Positions 44,151 through 55,104 of a stretch of 64,000 bases of DNA are shown here, in pieces. Below the pieces are notes generated by a model. The model did no database searches. It had not been told where the DNA came from and was given only the letters and a program-made list of their open reading frames with translations. How positions within the stretch are numbered: the first letter of the stretch is position 1; each line of letters begins with the position of its first letter. The translations under genes and the position numbers were made by a program. The stretch is from Xenophilus sp. Marseille-Q4582 (GTDB taxonomy: Bacteria; Pseudomonadota; Gammaproteobacteria; Burkholderiales; Burkholderiaceae_C): contig NZ_CAKAKO010000004.1 in NCBI RefSeq assembly GCF_916700565.1, forward strand, positions 248,001 to 312,000, read 5' to 3'.

Positions 44151-44246
44151 CCCCGTTTGAACGGCGCACTGCGTGTCGCCGTTCCATCCCCCCGCCGGGG
44201 CGCCGCCAGCGGCCGGGCAGAGCCCGTTCCGCGGCGGCTGCTGGTG
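44151..44246 (+). repeat. 96-bp repeat, copy 1 (ddpB-ddpC gap)
   Basis: Starts CCCCGTTTG and ends CTGCTGGTG. It aligns without gaps to 45177-45272 (13 mismatches in 96 by my count). It holds short inverted repeats and no coding capacity. Likely a dispersed intergenic repeat of the genome. Confidence 0.8.
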
Positions 44247-44278
44247 GGTGCGGTTGCAGCGCATGACGCAGGACTGAC

Positions 44279-45166
44279 ATGAGCACACTGAATCCAAGTG
44301 CGCCGGCTCAAGGCTGGCTGCGATCCTTCGACTGGGGCCGGCTGGCCTACCAGATGCGGCGCAATCCGATGATGGTCGTCGGGCTCTCCATGGTGGGCTT
44401 CATCCTGCTGGCGGTGATCGTCGGGCCCTGGCTGCTGTCCATCGACCCGAACCAGATCAACTTGCGCCAGCGCTTGGCGGCGCCTTCGGCGCAGCACTGG
44501 TTCGGCACCGACGAGGTGGGGCGCGACATCTTTGCGCGCATCCTGCACGGCGGGCGTATCTCCATTGGCGTGGGTGTGTTCGTGGTGCTGGTGTCGGCCA
44601 CGCTGGGCACGGCCATCGGCGGGCTGTCGGGCGTGATCGGCGGACGCACCGACACGGTGGTCATGCGGCTCATGGACATCGTGCTGGCCGTGCCCTCGCT
44701 GGTGCTGACCATGGCGCTGGCGGCCGCGCTGGGCCCCAGCTTGTGGAACGCCATGCTGGCCATCGCGCTGGTGCGCGTGCCGGCCTATGTGCGGCTGGCG
44801 CGTGGCCAGACGCTGACCATCCGCGAAAGCGGCTACGTCAAGGCCGCCCGCACTTTTGGCGCCACGCCCTGGCAAATCCTGCGCTGGCACGTGGTGCGCA
44901 ACGCCATGCCGCCGATCAGCGTGCAGGCCAGCCTAGACCTGGGCTCGGCCATCCTGATGGCGGCGGCGCTGAGCTTCATCGGCCTGGGCGCGCAACCACC
45001 GGCGGCAGAGTGGGGCGCCATGATCGCCGTGGGCCGCAACCACGTGCTGGAGCAGTGGTGGTATTCGGCCTTCCCGGGCTTCGCCATTTTGTTCACGGCC
45101 GTGGGCTTCAACCTGGTGGGCGATGGGCTGCGCGACATGCTCGATCCCAAGCAGAAGGGGCGTTGA
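44279..45166 (+). CDS. ddpC: ABC transporter permease (DdpC-like)
   Basis: A 295-residue DppC-family permease with N-terminal OppC domain and six helices; family loop Y-V-K-A-A-R-T-F-G-A near residue 180. Its start has AGGA upstream, just after the repeat. Partner of DdpB. Confidence 0.92.
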   Translation: MSTLNPSAPAQGWLRSFDWGRLAYQMRRNPMMVVGLSMVGFILLAVIVGPWLLSIDPNQINLRQRLAAPSAQHWFGTDEVGRDIFARILHGGRISIGVGVFVVLVSATLGTAIGGLSGVIGGRTDTVVMRLMDIVLAVPSLVLTMALAAALGPSLWNAMLAIALVRVPAYVRLARGQTLTIRESGYVKAARTFGATPWQILRWHVVRNAMPPISVQASLDLGSAILMAAALSFIGLGAQPPAAEWGAMIAVGRNHVLEQWWYSAFPGFAILFTAVGFNLVGDGLRDMLDPKQKGR

Positions 45167-45176
45167 GATGTGTCCA

Positions 45177-45272
45177 CCCCGTTTGGCTGGCGCACTGCGT
45201 GTCGCCATCCCATCCCCCTCCAGGGGCGCCGCCGGTGGCCGGGCAAAGCCCGTTCCACGGCGTCTGCTGGTG
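45177..45272 (+). repeat. 96-bp repeat, copy 2 (ddpC-ddpD gap)
   Basis: Gap-free partner of 44151-44246 at about 86% identity. It sits at the same relative place after the preceding stop codon (8 and 10 nt) in both gaps. Both copies are followed by a GGACTGACATG start region for the next gene. Confidence 0.8.
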
Positions 45273-45318
45273 TGGCCTGCTCCGCGGCCATCGGCTAGCT
45301 TTGACAAAGAGGACTGAC

Positions 45319-46415
45319 ATGTCATCGGTCTCAACCACTCGCGCAGACACCGTGCTGGACATCCGCGACCTGCGCATCGAATTCCCGGTCTACCAAGGCG
45401 CCGTCCGTGCGCTCGACGGCGTCAGCCTGCAGGTCGGGGCGGGCGAGCTGGTGGGCGTGGTCGGCGAATCGGGCTGCGGCAAGTCGGTCACTTCCATGCT
45501 GGCGCTGCGGCTGCTGCCCAAGGGCTCCTACCGCGTGGTGTCAGGCCAGGTGGGCCTGCTGGGGCACGACGCGCTGACGGCCAGCGAGGCGACCATGCGC
45601 AGCCTGCGCGGCGGCCGGGTGTCGCTGGTGTTCCAGGAGCCGCTGACGGCGCTGAACCCGACGCGCCGCGTCGGCGAGCAGATGCTGGAGGTGATCCGTC
45701 GCCACCAGAAGGATCAAACCCCCACGGCTGGGACAAGCCCAGCCGGCCCCCCGAGGGGGCGCATGGGACTTGGGGCGGCCCGGCGTCCCATGGACAAGGC
45801 CGCTGCCCTGGCCCATGCCGAGCAACTGCTGACCGACATGCGCGTGGCCGATCCGGCCGAGGTACTGCGCCGCTACCCCTTCGAGCTGTCGGGCGGCATG
45901 CGCCAGCGCGTGCTGATCGCGCTGGCCTTCTCGGGCGATCCGGCGCTGATCGTGGCGGACGAGCCCACCACGGCGCTGGACGTGACGGTGCAGCAGCAAG
46001 TGCTGGGCCTGCTGCGCGAGCGGGCCCGGCGCTCGGGCACGGCGGTGCTCTTGATCACGCACGACATGGGTGTGATCTCGCAATACACCGACCGCGTCTA
46101 CGTGATGTACGCCGGCCGCGTGGTCGAAAGCGGCCCGACGGCGCAGGTGTTGGAGCTGCCGGCCCACCCCTACACGCGCGCGCTGCTGCAGGCTTTGCCC
46201 GAGCAGGCGCCGCCCAAGTCGCGGCTGCCCGCCATTGCCGGAGGCGTGCCCGACCTGCGTCACCCGCCGGCCGGCTGCGCTTACCAGGCGCGCTGCGGCC
46301 AGTCGCTGCTGCGCTGCGACACCCGTCCGGCGATGGCCTCGTTGTCCAGCGTGAGCAGCGAGGCATCCGAGCGTCGGGTGGCCTGCTGGCTCTACACCCG
46401 GCAGGAGCAAGCTGC

Positions 46416-46419
<4 letters not shown>
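45319..46419 (+). CDS. ddpD: ABC transporter ATP-binding protein (DdpD-like) with an internal insert
   Basis: A 366-residue ATPase: Walker A G-E-S-G-C-G-K-S at 49-56, Q-loop F-Q-E-P near 105-108, signature L-S-G-G-M at 190-194, Walker B and the oligopeptide-transporter C-terminal domain with Cys residues (C-A-Y-Q-A-R-C-G). Between Q-loop and signature, residues about 131-160 (K-D-Q-T-P-T-A-G-T-S ...) have no counterpart in DppD/OppD proteins I know; the DNA there is a cluster of inverted repeats. The ATPase frame is kept. Confidence 0.9.
45709..45798 (+). repeat. Repeat-like hairpin cluster inserted in frame in ddpD
   Basis: Three consecutive hairpins in about 70 bp: GGCTGGG/CCCAGCC around ACAAG (45726-45744), CCCCC-GA-GGGGG (45748-45759), and CATGGGAC/GTCCCATG (45762-45769 with 45785-45792). 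The sequence style matches intergenic repeats of Comamonadaceae, but here it is 90 bp, a multiple of three, and encodes part of the ATPase. Confidence 0.65.
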
Positions 46420-47417
<998 letters not shown>

Positions 47418-47433
47418 GTTTTCTTGCCTTTTC

Positions 47434-47973
47434 ATGCCGCTCTACTCCATTTCCCATCCCCACATCGACATCGACCTGCGCTACGCCACGGCCGACAACC
47501 TGACCGGTCAGCCGATCTACCAGCAGGCGCTGGCGGTGCTGCACCCCGACGCGCTGGAAGCGCTGCGCAAGGCCGCCACCCTGGCGGCGGCGCAAGGGCT
47601 GCGCCTGCGCGTGTACGACGCCTACCGCCCGGTGGCGGCCCAGTGGCTGCTGTGGAACGTCCTGCCCGACCCGCGCTACGTGGCCGATCCGCGCATCGGC
47701 TCCATCCACAACCGCGGCGTGGCGGTCGACCTGACGCTGGCCGCGCCGGACGGCACGCCGCTGGACATGGGCACCGCCTTCGACGACATGACGGCGCGTT
47801 CGAGCCACGGCTGCACCGACCTGCCGGTGGCGGCCCAGCGCAACCGCGCCCTGTTGCTGGGCCTGATGGCGCTGGCCGGCTTTGCCCACAACGCCCACGA
47901 GTGGTGGCACTACAACCTGCCCGACTGGGACGCCTATCCCGCGTTGGACGAGGCGCTGGTGGTCCTCGACTGA
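47434..47973 (+). CDS. ddpX: D-alanyl-D-alanine dipeptidase (VanX/DdpX)
   Basis: A 179-residue zinc dipeptidase. S-I-H-N-R-G-V-A-V-D (90-99) provides His92 and Asp99; E-W-W-H (156-159) provides Glu156 and His159; Arg65 in Y-D-A-Y-R-P is the expected transition-state residue. It hydrolyses D-Ala-D-Ala. No signal peptide is seen, so it is cytoplasmic and acts on imported dipeptide, matching the transporter genes upstream. Not part of a van cluster: no vanH or vanA-like ligase is present. Confidence 0.93.
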   Translation: MPLYSISHPHIDIDLRYATADNLTGQPIYQQALAVLHPDALEALRKAATLAAAQGLRLRVYDAYRPVAAQWLLWNVLPDPRYVADPRIGSIHNRGVAVDLTLAAPDGTPLDMGTAFDDMTARSSHGCTDLPVAAQRNRALLLGLMALAGFAHNAHEWWHYNLPDWDAYPALDEALVVLD

Positions 47974-48133
47974 GAAGGTGTGAACGAACCCGACATGCCC
48001 GCTCATTCCGCCAAAACACACCCGCTCTGCGTTGCAAATGCTCGCCATAGCCCGAGCTATGGCTGCGCTTTGCGCCTTGATCGGTCGCGTTTTCGCGGCC
48101 TGCTCGGCCACGCCGGATTCATTCACACCTTCT
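47973..48133. repeat. 161-bp palindromic element with terminal inverted repeats
   Basis: AGAAGGTGTGAACGAA at the left and the complement of AGAAGGTGTGAATGAA at the right (one mismatch in 16). The interior also pairs imperfectly across its length, with a tight CCATAGC/GCTATGG core near 48046-48062. It starts at the last base of the ddpX stop. No transposase, so it is MITE-like or a BIME-type repeat. Confidence 0.6.
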
Positions 48134-48289
48134 GAGTCGGTCTGCGACAACCCCTTGCCCTGTGGCGACAGGGGGCGCGGGGCCGGCGCCCGGCCGCGAT
48201 ACCGCACTGCGGGCAGCGCCGGACGCAGCCGAATAAAATGCCCGGCCCGGTCATGGGCGCGTGGCGCCCTGCCGAGGCCCACGCCCACG
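48134..48289 (+). promoter_or_regulatory. Upstream region of the DUF3683 gene
   Basis: Holds a CCCTG/CAGGG hairpin at about 48158-48176 and TAAAAT at 48234-48239, a -10-like hexamer 50 nt before the ATG. No -35 or operator is recognised. Together with the palindromic element it makes a 316-bp gene-free gap. Confidence 0.3.
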
Positions 48290-51200
48290 ATGAATGCCCC
48301 GACCCCACTGACGGCGCTGCTGAACCAGGCCGCCGAGCCCGTCCGTCTGCGCGAGATTCCGTACAACTACACCAGCTTTTCCGATCGCGAGATCGTGATC
48401 CGCCTGCTGGGCGAGCGCGGCTGGTCGCTGCTGCAGAGTCTGCGCGAGGAGCGTCGCACCGGCCGCTCGGCCCGCATGCTCTACGAGGTGCTGGGCGACA
48501 TCTGGGTGGTGCAGCGCAACCCCTACCTGGTCGACGACCTGCTGGACAACCCGCGCCGGCGCGGCCAGCTGGTCGATGCGCTGAAGCACCGCCTGGCCGA
48601 GGTGCAGAAGCGCCGCACGCCGCAGGACGATGCCCAGCGCGACGCGCTGGTCGGTGAGCTTTGCACGCTGGCGCAGCAGGCCATCGAGGCCTTCGGCCGC
48701 TCCTTCGAGGAAGTGGCGGAACTGCGCCGCCGCGCGCGCAAGGTGCTGGGCCGCCTCACGGCCAAGGACAACATCAAGTTCGACGGCCTCTCGCGCGTGG
48801 CCCACGTCACCGACGCCACCGACTGGCGCGTCGAGTACCCCTTCGTCGTGCTCACCCCCGACACCGAGGCCGAGATGGCGCGCCTCGTGGCCGGCTGCTT
48901 CGAGCTGGGCCTGACCATCATCCCGCGCGGCGGCGGCACCGGCTACACCGGCGGTGCCATCCCGCTGACCTGGAAGAGCGCGGTCATCAACACCGAGAAG
49001 CTCGAGGCGATGACCGAGGTCGAGATGAAGGTGCTGCCGGGCCTCGAAGGCCGCGAGGTGCCCACCATCTGGACCGAGGCCGGCGTGGTCACCCAGCGCG
49101 TGGCCGATGCGGCCGAGCGCGCGGGCTACGTGTTCGCGGTCGACCCGACCTCGGCCGAGGCCTCCTGCGTGGGCGGCAACGTCGCCATGAACGCGGGCGG
49201 AAAAAAGGCCGTGCTGTGGGGCACGGCGCTGGACAACCTCGCGTCGTGGCGCATGGTGACGCCGCAGGCCGAGTGGCTGGAAGTCACGCGTGTCGGCCAC
49301 AACCTGGGCAAGATCCACGACGCCGAGAGCGCCGTCTTCGAGCTGCAGTACTTCGCCGCCGACGGCAAGACGCCGTTGCGCACCGAGCGCCTGGAGATCG
49401 CCGGCAAGACCTTCCGCAAGGAGGGCCTGGGCAAGGACGTGACCGACAAGTTCCTCTCGGGCCTGCCGGGCATCCAGAAGGAAGGCTGCGACGGCCTCAT
49501 CACCAGCTGCCGCTGGGTGGTGCACCGCATGCCGGCGCACACGCGCACCGTGTGCCTCGAATTCTTCGGCAACGCCAAGGACGCCGTGCCCTCGATCGTC
49601 GAGATCAAGGACTTCATGTTCGCGGAACAGAAGCGTTCGGGCGTGCTGCTGGCCGGCCTCGAGCACCTGGACGACCGCTACCTCAAGGCCGTGGGCTACG
49701 CCACCAAGAGCAAGAAGCACGGCGGCGGCCTGCCCAAGATGGTGCTCTTCGGCGACATCGCCGGCGACGACGCCGACGCCGTGGCGCGCGTGACCAGCGA
49801 GGTGGTGCGCATCGCCAATTCGCGCTCGGGCGAAGGTTTCATCGCCATCAGCCCCGAGGCGCGCAAGAAATTCTGGCTGGACCGCAAGCGCACGGCCGCC
49901 ATCAGCCGCCACACCAACGCCTTCAAGATCAACGAGGACGTGGTGATCCCGCTGCCGCGCATGGCGGAGTACACCGACGGCATCGAGCGCATCAACATCG
50001 AGCTGAGCCTGCGCAACAAGATCGCGCTGGCCGGCGAGCTGGAAGCCTTCCTGGCACGCGGCAACCTGCCGCTGGGCAAGACCGACGACGCGCACGAGAT
50101 CCCCACGGCCGAGTTGCTCGAGGGCCGCGTGCAGCAGGCCATCGCGCTGGTGCGCGAGGTGCGTGCGCGCTGGATGAGCTGGCTGGGCGACGTCGACGCG
50201 CTGTTCCCGCAGCTGCAGGACCATTCGCTGCGCGCCAGCTGGAAGACCGAGCTCAAGGCACCGCTGGCGCAGATCTTCTCGGGCGCCGAGTTCGCGCCCA
50301 TCCTGGCCGAATGCAACGCCATCCACCAGCGCGTGCTCAAGGGCCGCGTGTGGGTCGCGCTGCACATGCACGCCGGCGACGGCAACGTGCACACCAACAT
50401 CCCCGTCAACAGCGACAACTACGAGATGCTGCAGACCGCGCACGAGGCGGTCGAGCGCATCATGAAGCTGGCGCGCAGCCTCGACGGCGTGATCTCGGGC
50501 GAGCACGGCATCGGCATCACCAAGCTGGAGTTCCTGTCGGACGAGGAGCTGGCGCCCTTCGCGCAGTACAAGCAGCGCGTCGACCCGGAGGGGCGCTTCA
50601 ACAAGGGCAAGCTGCTGCGCGACGGCTCGCACGCGCTGCATGCCGACCTCACCAGCGCCTACACGCCCAGCTTCGGCCTGATGGGCCACGAGTCGCTCAT
50701 CATGCAGCAGAGCGACATCGGCGCGATTGCCGATTCGGTCAAGGATTGCCTGCGCTGCGGCAAGTGCAAGCCGGTGTGCGCCACGCACGTGCCGCGCGCC
50801 AACCTGCTCTACAGCCCGCGCAACAAGATCCTCGCCACCTCGCTGCTGGTCGAGGCCTTCCTGTACGAGGAGCAGACGCGCCGCGGCGTGTCGATCAAGC
50901 ATTGGGAGGAGTTCGAGGACGTGGCCGACCACTGCACGGTGTGCCACAAGTGCCTCACGCCCTGCCCGGTGAAGATCGACTTCGGCGACGTGTCGATGAA
51001 CATGCGCAACCTGCTGCGCAAGATGGGGCAGAAGAGCTTCCGGCCCGGCAACGCGGCGGCGATGTTCTTCCTCAACGCCACCAACCCGACCACGATCAAG
51101 GCGGTGCGCACCGGCATGGTGGAAGTGGGCTTCAAGGCCCAGCGCCTGGCCAACGACTTCTTCCGCCTGCCGGCGAAGAAGCAGACCGCGCACCCGCCCG

Positions 51201-52162
51201 CCACCCTGGGCCCGGCGCCGATCAAGGAACAGGTCATCCACTTCGTCAACAAGAAGATGCCCGGCGGCCTGCCCAAGAAGACGGCGCGTGCGCTGCTGGA
51301 CATCGAGGATGCGGACTACGTGCCGATCATCCGCAACCCGAAGGCGACCACGGCCGAGACCGAGGCGGTCTTCTACTTCCCGGGCTGCGGGTCGGAACGC
51401 CTGTTCTCGCAGGTCGGCCTGGCGACGCAGGCGATGCTGTGGCACGCCGGCGTGCAGACCGTGCTGCCGCCCGGCTACCTGTGCTGCGGCTACCCGCAGC
51501 GCGGCTCGGGCCAGTTCGACAAGGCCGAGCAGATGATCACCGACAACCGGGTGCTCTTCCACCGCGTGGCGAACACGCTCAACTACCTCGACATCAAGAC
51601 GGTGGTGGTGAGCTGCGGCACCTGCTACGACCAGCTGCAGGGCTACCAGTTCGACAAGATCTTCCCCGGCTGCCGGATCATCGACATCCACGAGTACCTG
51701 CTGGAAAAGGGCGTGAAGCTCGAGGCCAACGCCTCGGCCTACCTCTACCACGACCCCTGCCACACGCCGATGAAGCTGCAGGACCCGATGAAGACCGTGA
51801 AGTCGCTGGTCGGCGAGCAGGTGCTCAAGAGCGACCGCTGCTGCGGCGAGTCGGGCACGCTGGGCGTCTCGCGGCCCGACATCTCCACGCAGATCCGCTT
51901 CCGCAAGGAAGAGGAACTGAAGAAGGGCGAGGCCGCCCTGCGCGCGAAGGCGGGGCTGGGCGAGAAGGAGAACGTGAAGATCCTCACCAGCTGCCCGAGC
52001 TGCCTGCAGGGCCTCTCCCGCTACGGCAACGACCTGAACAACGGCCTGCTCGAGGCCGACTACGTGGTGGTCGAGATGGCGCGCCAGATCCTCGGCGAGG
52101 ACTGGATGCCCAAGTACGTGGAAGCGGCCAACCAGGGCGGCATCGAGCGGGTGCTCGTATGA
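48290..52162 (+). CDS. Large FAD/Fe-S oxidoreductase (DUF3683, GlcD-GlcF-like fusion)
   Basis: A 1290-residue protein. Order: DUF3683 N-terminus ([10 protein letters not shown]), FAD_binding_4 domain ([11 protein letters not shown] near 215), FAD-linked oxidase C domain, two 4Fe-4S clusters ([11 protein letters not shown] and [11 protein letters not shown]), and two CCG heterodisulfide-reductase-like domains. This fuses what GlcD and GlcF, or LldE/LldF-type subunits, do separately; likely substrate is a 2-hydroxy acid such as D-lactate or glycolate. Coupled to the HIT gene (ATGA). Confidence 0.88.
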   Translation: MNAPTPLTALLNQAAEPVRLREIPYNYTSFSDREIVIRLLGERGWSLLQSLREERRTGRSARMLYEVLGDIWVVQRNPYLVDDLLDNPRRRGQLVDALKHRLAEVQKRRTPQDDAQRDALVGELCTLAQQAIEAFGRSFEEVAELRRRARKVLGRLTAKDNIKFDGLSRVAHVTDATDWRVEYPFVVLTPDTEAEMARLVAGCFELGLTIIPRGGGTGYTGGAIPLTWKSAVINTEKLEAMTEVEMKVLPGLEGREVPTIWTEAGVVTQRVADAAERAGYVFAVDPTSAEASCVGGNVAMNAGGKKAVLWGTALDNLASWRMVTPQAEWLEVTRVGHNLGKIHDAESAVFELQYFAADGKTPLRTERLEIAGKTFRKEGLGKDVTDKFLSGLPGIQKEGCDGLITSCRWVVHRMPAHTRTVCLEFFGNAKDAVPSIVEIKDFMFAEQKRSGVLLAGLEHLDDRYLKAVGYATKSKKHGGGLPKMVLFGDIAGDDADAVARVTSEVVRIANSRSGEGFIAISPEARKKFWLDRKRTAAISRHTNAFKINEDVVIPLPRMAEYTDGIERINIELSLRNKIALAGELEAFLARGNLPLGKTDDAHEIPTAELLEGRVQQAIALVREVRARWMSWLGDVDALFPQLQDHSLRASWKTELKAPLAQIFSGAEFAPILAECNAIHQRVLKGRVWVALHMHAGDGNVHTNIPVNSDNYEMLQTAHEAVERIMKLARSLDGVISGEHGIGITKLEFLSDEELAPFAQYKQRVDPEGRFNKGKLLRDGSHALHADLTSAYTPSFGLMGHESLIMQQSDIGAIADSVKDCLRCGKCKPVCATHVPRANLLYSPRNKILATSLLVEAFLYEEQTRRGVSIKHWEEFEDVADHCTVCHKCLTPCPVKIDFGDVSMNMRNLLRKMGQKSFRPGNAAAMFFLNATNPTTIKAVRTGMVEVGFKAQRLANDFFRLPAKKQTAHPPATLGPAPIKEQVIHFVNKKMPGGLPKKTARALLDIEDADYVPIIRNPKATTAETEAVFYFPGCGSERLFSQVGLATQAMLWHAGVQTVLPPGYLCCGYPQRGSGQFDKAEQMITDNRVLFHRVANTLNYLDIKTVVVSCGTCYDQLQGYQFDKIFPGCRIIDIHEYLLEKGVKLEANASAYLYHDPCHTPMKLQDPMKTVKSLVGEQVLKSDRCCGESGTLGVSRPDISTQIRFRKEEELKKGEAALRAKAGLGEKENVKILTSCPSCLQGLSRYGNDLNNGLLEADYVVVEMARQILGEDWMPKYVEAANQGGIERVLV

Positions 52163-52593
52163 CCTGCCCGCTGTGCGACACCCTCGGCGGCAGGCTGGTC
52201 TACCAGGGCCAGGCCTTCCGCGTGATCCACGCAGACGAAGCGGGATTCCCCGCCTTCTACCGCGTGATCTGGCAGTCGCATGTGGCCGAGTTCTCCGACC
52301 TGTCGGCGGCCGAGCGCGTGCAGTGCATGGACGCGGTGACGGCCGTGGAGCGCGCGCTGCGCCACACGCTGGCGCCGCGCAAGATCAACCTGGCAGCCCT
52401 GGGCAACGTGGTGCCGCACCTGCACTGGCATGTGATCGCGCGCTTCGAGGGCGACAGTCACTTCCCCGCGCCGGTCTGGGCCGCCGCGCAGCGCGCGCGC
52501 GATGCGGCGCAGGAGGCGCGCGTGGCGGTCGCGCTGCCGGCGGCCGAAGCGGCGATGATCGACGCTCTACGCAAACTTGAGAGCAATTCCTGA
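52159..52593 (+). CDS. HIT family protein
   Basis: A 144-residue histidine-triad protein with H-L-H-W-H at about 91-95 (HxHxH) and N-terminal C-P-L-C. The family hydrolyses nucleoside phosphoramidates or dinucleoside polyphosphates; the substrate is not determined. Starts within the stop of the oxidoreductase gene and shares a base with the DUF971 gene. Confidence 0.9.
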   Translation: MTCPLCDTLGGRLVYQGQAFRVIHADEAGFPAFYRVIWQSHVAEFSDLSAAERVQCMDAVTAVERALRHTLAPRKINLAALGNVVPHLHWHVIARFEGDSHFPAPVWAAAQRARDAAQEARVAVALPAAEAAMIDALRKLESNS

Positions 52594-53018
52594 TGGCAGG
52601 CCTGCAAGCCGGCGCACCGACGCCGCAATCCATCACCGTCCACAGCGCCTCGCGCGTGCTCGAAGTCGGCTTCTCCGACGGCGCGGTGTTCCGCATCCCT
52701 TTCGAGCTGATGCGCATCTGCTCGCCCTCGGCCGAAGTGCAGGGCCATGGTCCGGGCCAGGAGGTGCTGCAGACCGGCAAGCGCGAGGTGCAGATCGTGG
52801 ACCTGCAGCCGGTGGGCAACTACGCCGTGCAACCGCTGTTCAGCGACGGGCACGAAAGCGGCATCTATTCCTGGGACCTGCTCTACCAGCTGGGTGCGCG
52901 CGAAGCCGAACTCTGGGCCGAATACGAACGCCGCCTGGCCGAGGCCGGCGTCGACCGCGATGCGCCGATGCCGCCCAAGGGCGGCGGCGGTGGCGGCGCC
53001 TGCGGCCACCCGCACTGA
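52593..53018 (+). CDS. DUF971 domain protein
   Basis: A 141-residue protein with the DUF971 (GBBH-like N-terminal) fold: V-G-N-Y-A-V-Q-P, F-S-D-G-H-E-S-G-I-Y-S-W-D-L-L. The C-terminus ends in a Gly-rich, Cys/His tail. Domain is linked in other proteins to Fe-S or carnitine-pathway enzymes; here the role is unknown. Last gene of the DUF3683-HIT-DUF971 run (TGATG). Confidence 0.85.
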   Translation: MAGLQAGAPTPQSITVHSASRVLEVGFSDGAVFRIPFELMRICSPSAEVQGHGPGQEVLQTGKREVQIVDLQPVGNYAVQPLFSDGHESGIYSWDLLYQLGAREAELWAEYERRLAEAGVDRDAPMPPKGGGGGGACGHPH

Positions 53019-53142
53019 CCGGCCCCTTCGGCCTGCGCGCATTGGCAGGCGCCTTTCTGTGCCCACATGCAGCGTCGGCGGCGGGGCTGCCAGCCCTGTC
53101 GCGCCACCGCGGCGGCGGCGCTCTTCCCCTTTTTCAAAAGCC

Positions 53143-53191
53143 TTGACACGGGGCGGATATGCGCTTGAGAAGCGCGGTTCCGGCCTAACAT
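53143..53191 (+). promoter_or_regulatory. Possible promoter elements before ubiE
   Basis: TTGACA (53143-53148) is a perfect -35 but has no good -10 at 17 bp. TTGAGA (53165-53170) with TAACAT (53186-53191) at 15 bp is a second, weak pair ending 12 nt before the ATG. Confidence 0.3.
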
Positions 53192-53203
53192 CCTCTTCAC
53201 ACC

Positions 53204-53935
53204 ATGAGCAGCACCCATTTCGGATTCGAGACCGTCGACGAGCAGGACAAGGCACGCCGCGTGCGCGGTGTGTTCGATTCCGTGGCCTCGCGCTACGACC
53301 TCATGAACGACCTGATGTCGGGTGGGCTGCACCGCGCCTGGAAGGCCTACACCGTGATGGTGGCCAACGTGCGCGAAGGCTCCAAGGTGCTCGACATCGC
53401 CGGCGGCACGGGCGACCTCGCACTGGCCTTCTCGAAGAAGGTCGGCGCCACGGGCCAGGTGGTGCACACCGACATCAATGAAGCCATGCTGCGCACGGGC
53501 CGCGACCGCCTGCTCGACGCCGGCGTGGTGCTGCCCACGCTGGTGTGCGATGCCGAGAAGCTGCCTTTCCCGGACAACCATTTCGATGTCGTGACCGTCG
53601 CCTTCGGCCTGCGCAACATGACGCACAAGGACGTGGCGCTCCAGGAAATGAACCGCGTGCTCAAGCCCCGCGGCAAGCTGCTGGTGCTGGAGTTCTCGCA
53701 GGTCGCGCAGCCGCTGCGCAAGGCCTACGACTGGTATTCCTTCAAGGTGCTGCCGCGGCTGGGCCGGGCCGTGGCCGGCGACGCCGACAGCTACCGCTAC
53801 CTGGCCGAATCGATCCGCATGCACCCCGACCAGGAGGGCCTCAAGGCCCTCATGAAAGAGGGCGGTTTCGGCCACGTGGACTATCACAACATGACGGGCG
53901 GCGTGGTGGCCCTCCATGTTGGAATCAAGTGCTGA
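53204..53935 (+). CDS. ubiE: Ubiquinone/menaquinone methyltransferase UbiE
   Basis: A 243-residue class I methyltransferase with [11 protein letters not shown] (SAM loop) and the UbiE signatures [11 protein letters not shown] and R-V-L-K-P-R-G-K. It methylates the C2 of the quinone ring precursor. First of the ubiE-Tim44-ubiJ-ubiB run conserved in betaproteobacteria. Confidence 0.97.
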   Translation: MSSTHFGFETVDEQDKARRVRGVFDSVASRYDLMNDLMSGGLHRAWKAYTVMVANVREGSKVLDIAGGTGDLALAFSKKVGATGQVVHTDINEAMLRTGRDRLLDAGVVLPTLVCDAEKLPFPDNHFDVVTVAFGLRNMTHKDVALQEMNRVLKPRGKLLVLEFSQVAQPLRKAYDWYSFKVLPRLGRAVAGDADSYRYLAESIRMHPDQEGLKALMKEGGFGHVDYHNMTGGVVALHVGIKC

Positions 53936-54005
53936 CACGGTGCGGCCTGCGGGCACGTGCCGCTGACCGTTCAATGACGATTCATACGCCAGAGGAGACA
54001 GGACG

Positions 54006-55019
54006 ATGAAAAGGAATTTCTGGGCCGTGATGCTCGTGTGCGCCGCCGTCGGCCTCACGGCGCTCGACGCCGACGCGCGCCGCATGGGGGGTGGCAAGAG
54101 CATGGGCCGCCAGTCCAGCAACGTGACGCAGCGCGAGGCCAATCCGCCCGCCGCGCCCACGAACCCGGGCGCGACGCAGAACGCCGCCAGCAACAGCGCG
54201 GCGCGTCCGGGCGCGCCGGCCGCCGCGGCGGCGCCCAAGCGCCCCTGGGCCGGCATCCTGGGTGGCATCGCCGCCGGCCTCGGCCTGGCCTGGCTGGCCA
54301 ATGCGCTCGGTCTGGGGGCCGGCTTCGCCAACATGCTGCTGATCCTGCTGGTGGCGCTGGCCGGTTTCGCTGCCTGGCGCTATTTCAGCGCGCGCTCGCG
54401 CCCCTCGCAGGCCGGCAACGGCGGCCTGGCCTTCCAAGGCGCCGGCGCGGGCCGCATGCCCACGCAATACAGCCCCAACAACGTGGGCAACGACGCGTCC
54501 GCCCGCCCCTTCGAGCGCTCGCCGCAACTGAGCTCGTTCGACAGCACGCCCGCGGCCGGCGGCGGGGCCCACTCGGCGCTGGGCGGCACGGGCGTGTCCA
54601 TCGGCTCCGCCCTGAGCGGCGCGCAGGGCTGGGGCGTGCCCGCGGGCTTCGACACCGAAGGCTTCCTCAAGGCCGCGAAACGCAACTTCGTGACCCTGCA
54701 GGACGCCTGGGACCGTGCCGACATCACGGCGCTGCGCACCATGATGACCGACGGCATGGTCGAGGAACTGCAGGCGCAGCTCGCCGAGCGCGAAGCGGCC
54801 TCGGGCGGCCAGCCCAACAAGACCGAAGTGGTCATGCTCGATGCCCAGCTGCTGGGCATCGAGGAACTGCCCGACGCCTACCTGGCGAGCGTGGAGTTCT
54901 CCGGCATGATCCGCGAGGACGACTCGGCCGGTCCGAGCCCCTTCCGCGAGGTGTGGAACATGAGCAAGCCGCTGCACGGCGGCGGCTGGCTGGTGGCCGG
55001 GGTGCAGGCGCTGCAATGA
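54006..55019 (+). CDS. Tim44-like domain membrane protein
   Basis: A 337-residue protein with a signal peptide (1-25), an Ala/Pro-rich stretch, a double hydrophobic helix (about 80-125) and a C-terminal Tim44-like domain (F-L-K-A-A-K-R-N-F-V-T-L-Q-D-A-W). Membrane anchored. Function in bacteria is not established; its constant place between ubiE and ubiJ suggests a link to ubiquinone assembly. AGAGGAGACAGG precedes the ATG. Confidence 0.88.
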   Translation: MKRNFWAVMLVCAAVGLTALDADARRMGGGKSMGRQSSNVTQREANPPAAPTNPGATQNAASNSAARPGAPAAAAAPKRPWAGILGGIAAGLGLAWLANALGLGAGFANMLLILLVALAGFAAWRYFSARSRPSQAGNGGLAFQGAGAGRMPTQYSPNNVGNDASARPFERSPQLSSFDSTPAAGGGAHSALGGTGVSIGSALSGAQGWGVPAGFDTEGFLKAAKRNFVTLQDAWDRADITALRTMMTDGMVEELQAQLAEREAASGGQPNKTEVVMLDAQLLGIEELPDAYLASVEFSGMIREDDSAGPSPFREVWNMSKPLHGGGWLVAGVQALQ

Positions 55020-55092
55020 GCGCCCCGGCGGCGGGCGTCGCGAGAGACCCCGTCCGCTGCCGGCCGACCCGGATGGGGCCGGCCTCAGGCTG

Positions 55093-55098
55093 GATAAT
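55093..55098 (+). promoter_or_regulatory. -10-like box abutting the ubiJ start
   Basis: GATAAT (5 of 6 to TATAAT) ends 6 nt before the ubiJ ATG, so transcription from it would begin at or near the ATG. No -35 at normal spacing. Confidence 0.4.
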
Positions 55099-55104
55099 GG
55101 GGAC

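Noticed and set aside
44151-45272. Tandem 96-bp repeats read as a CRISPR or an IS end pair
   Set aside because: Only two copies, 1 kb apart, no terminal inverted repeats, no spacer pattern.
47434-47973. Vancomycin resistance cluster
   Set aside because: Only the dipeptidase and a transporter are present; no vanA/vanH-like genes. It is a nutrient or murein-recycling system.
48251-51763. Minus-strand open frame of 1170 codons opposite the DUF3683 gene
   Set aside because: Same GC-skew effect; no domain features and the antisense gene has all expected catalytic motifs.
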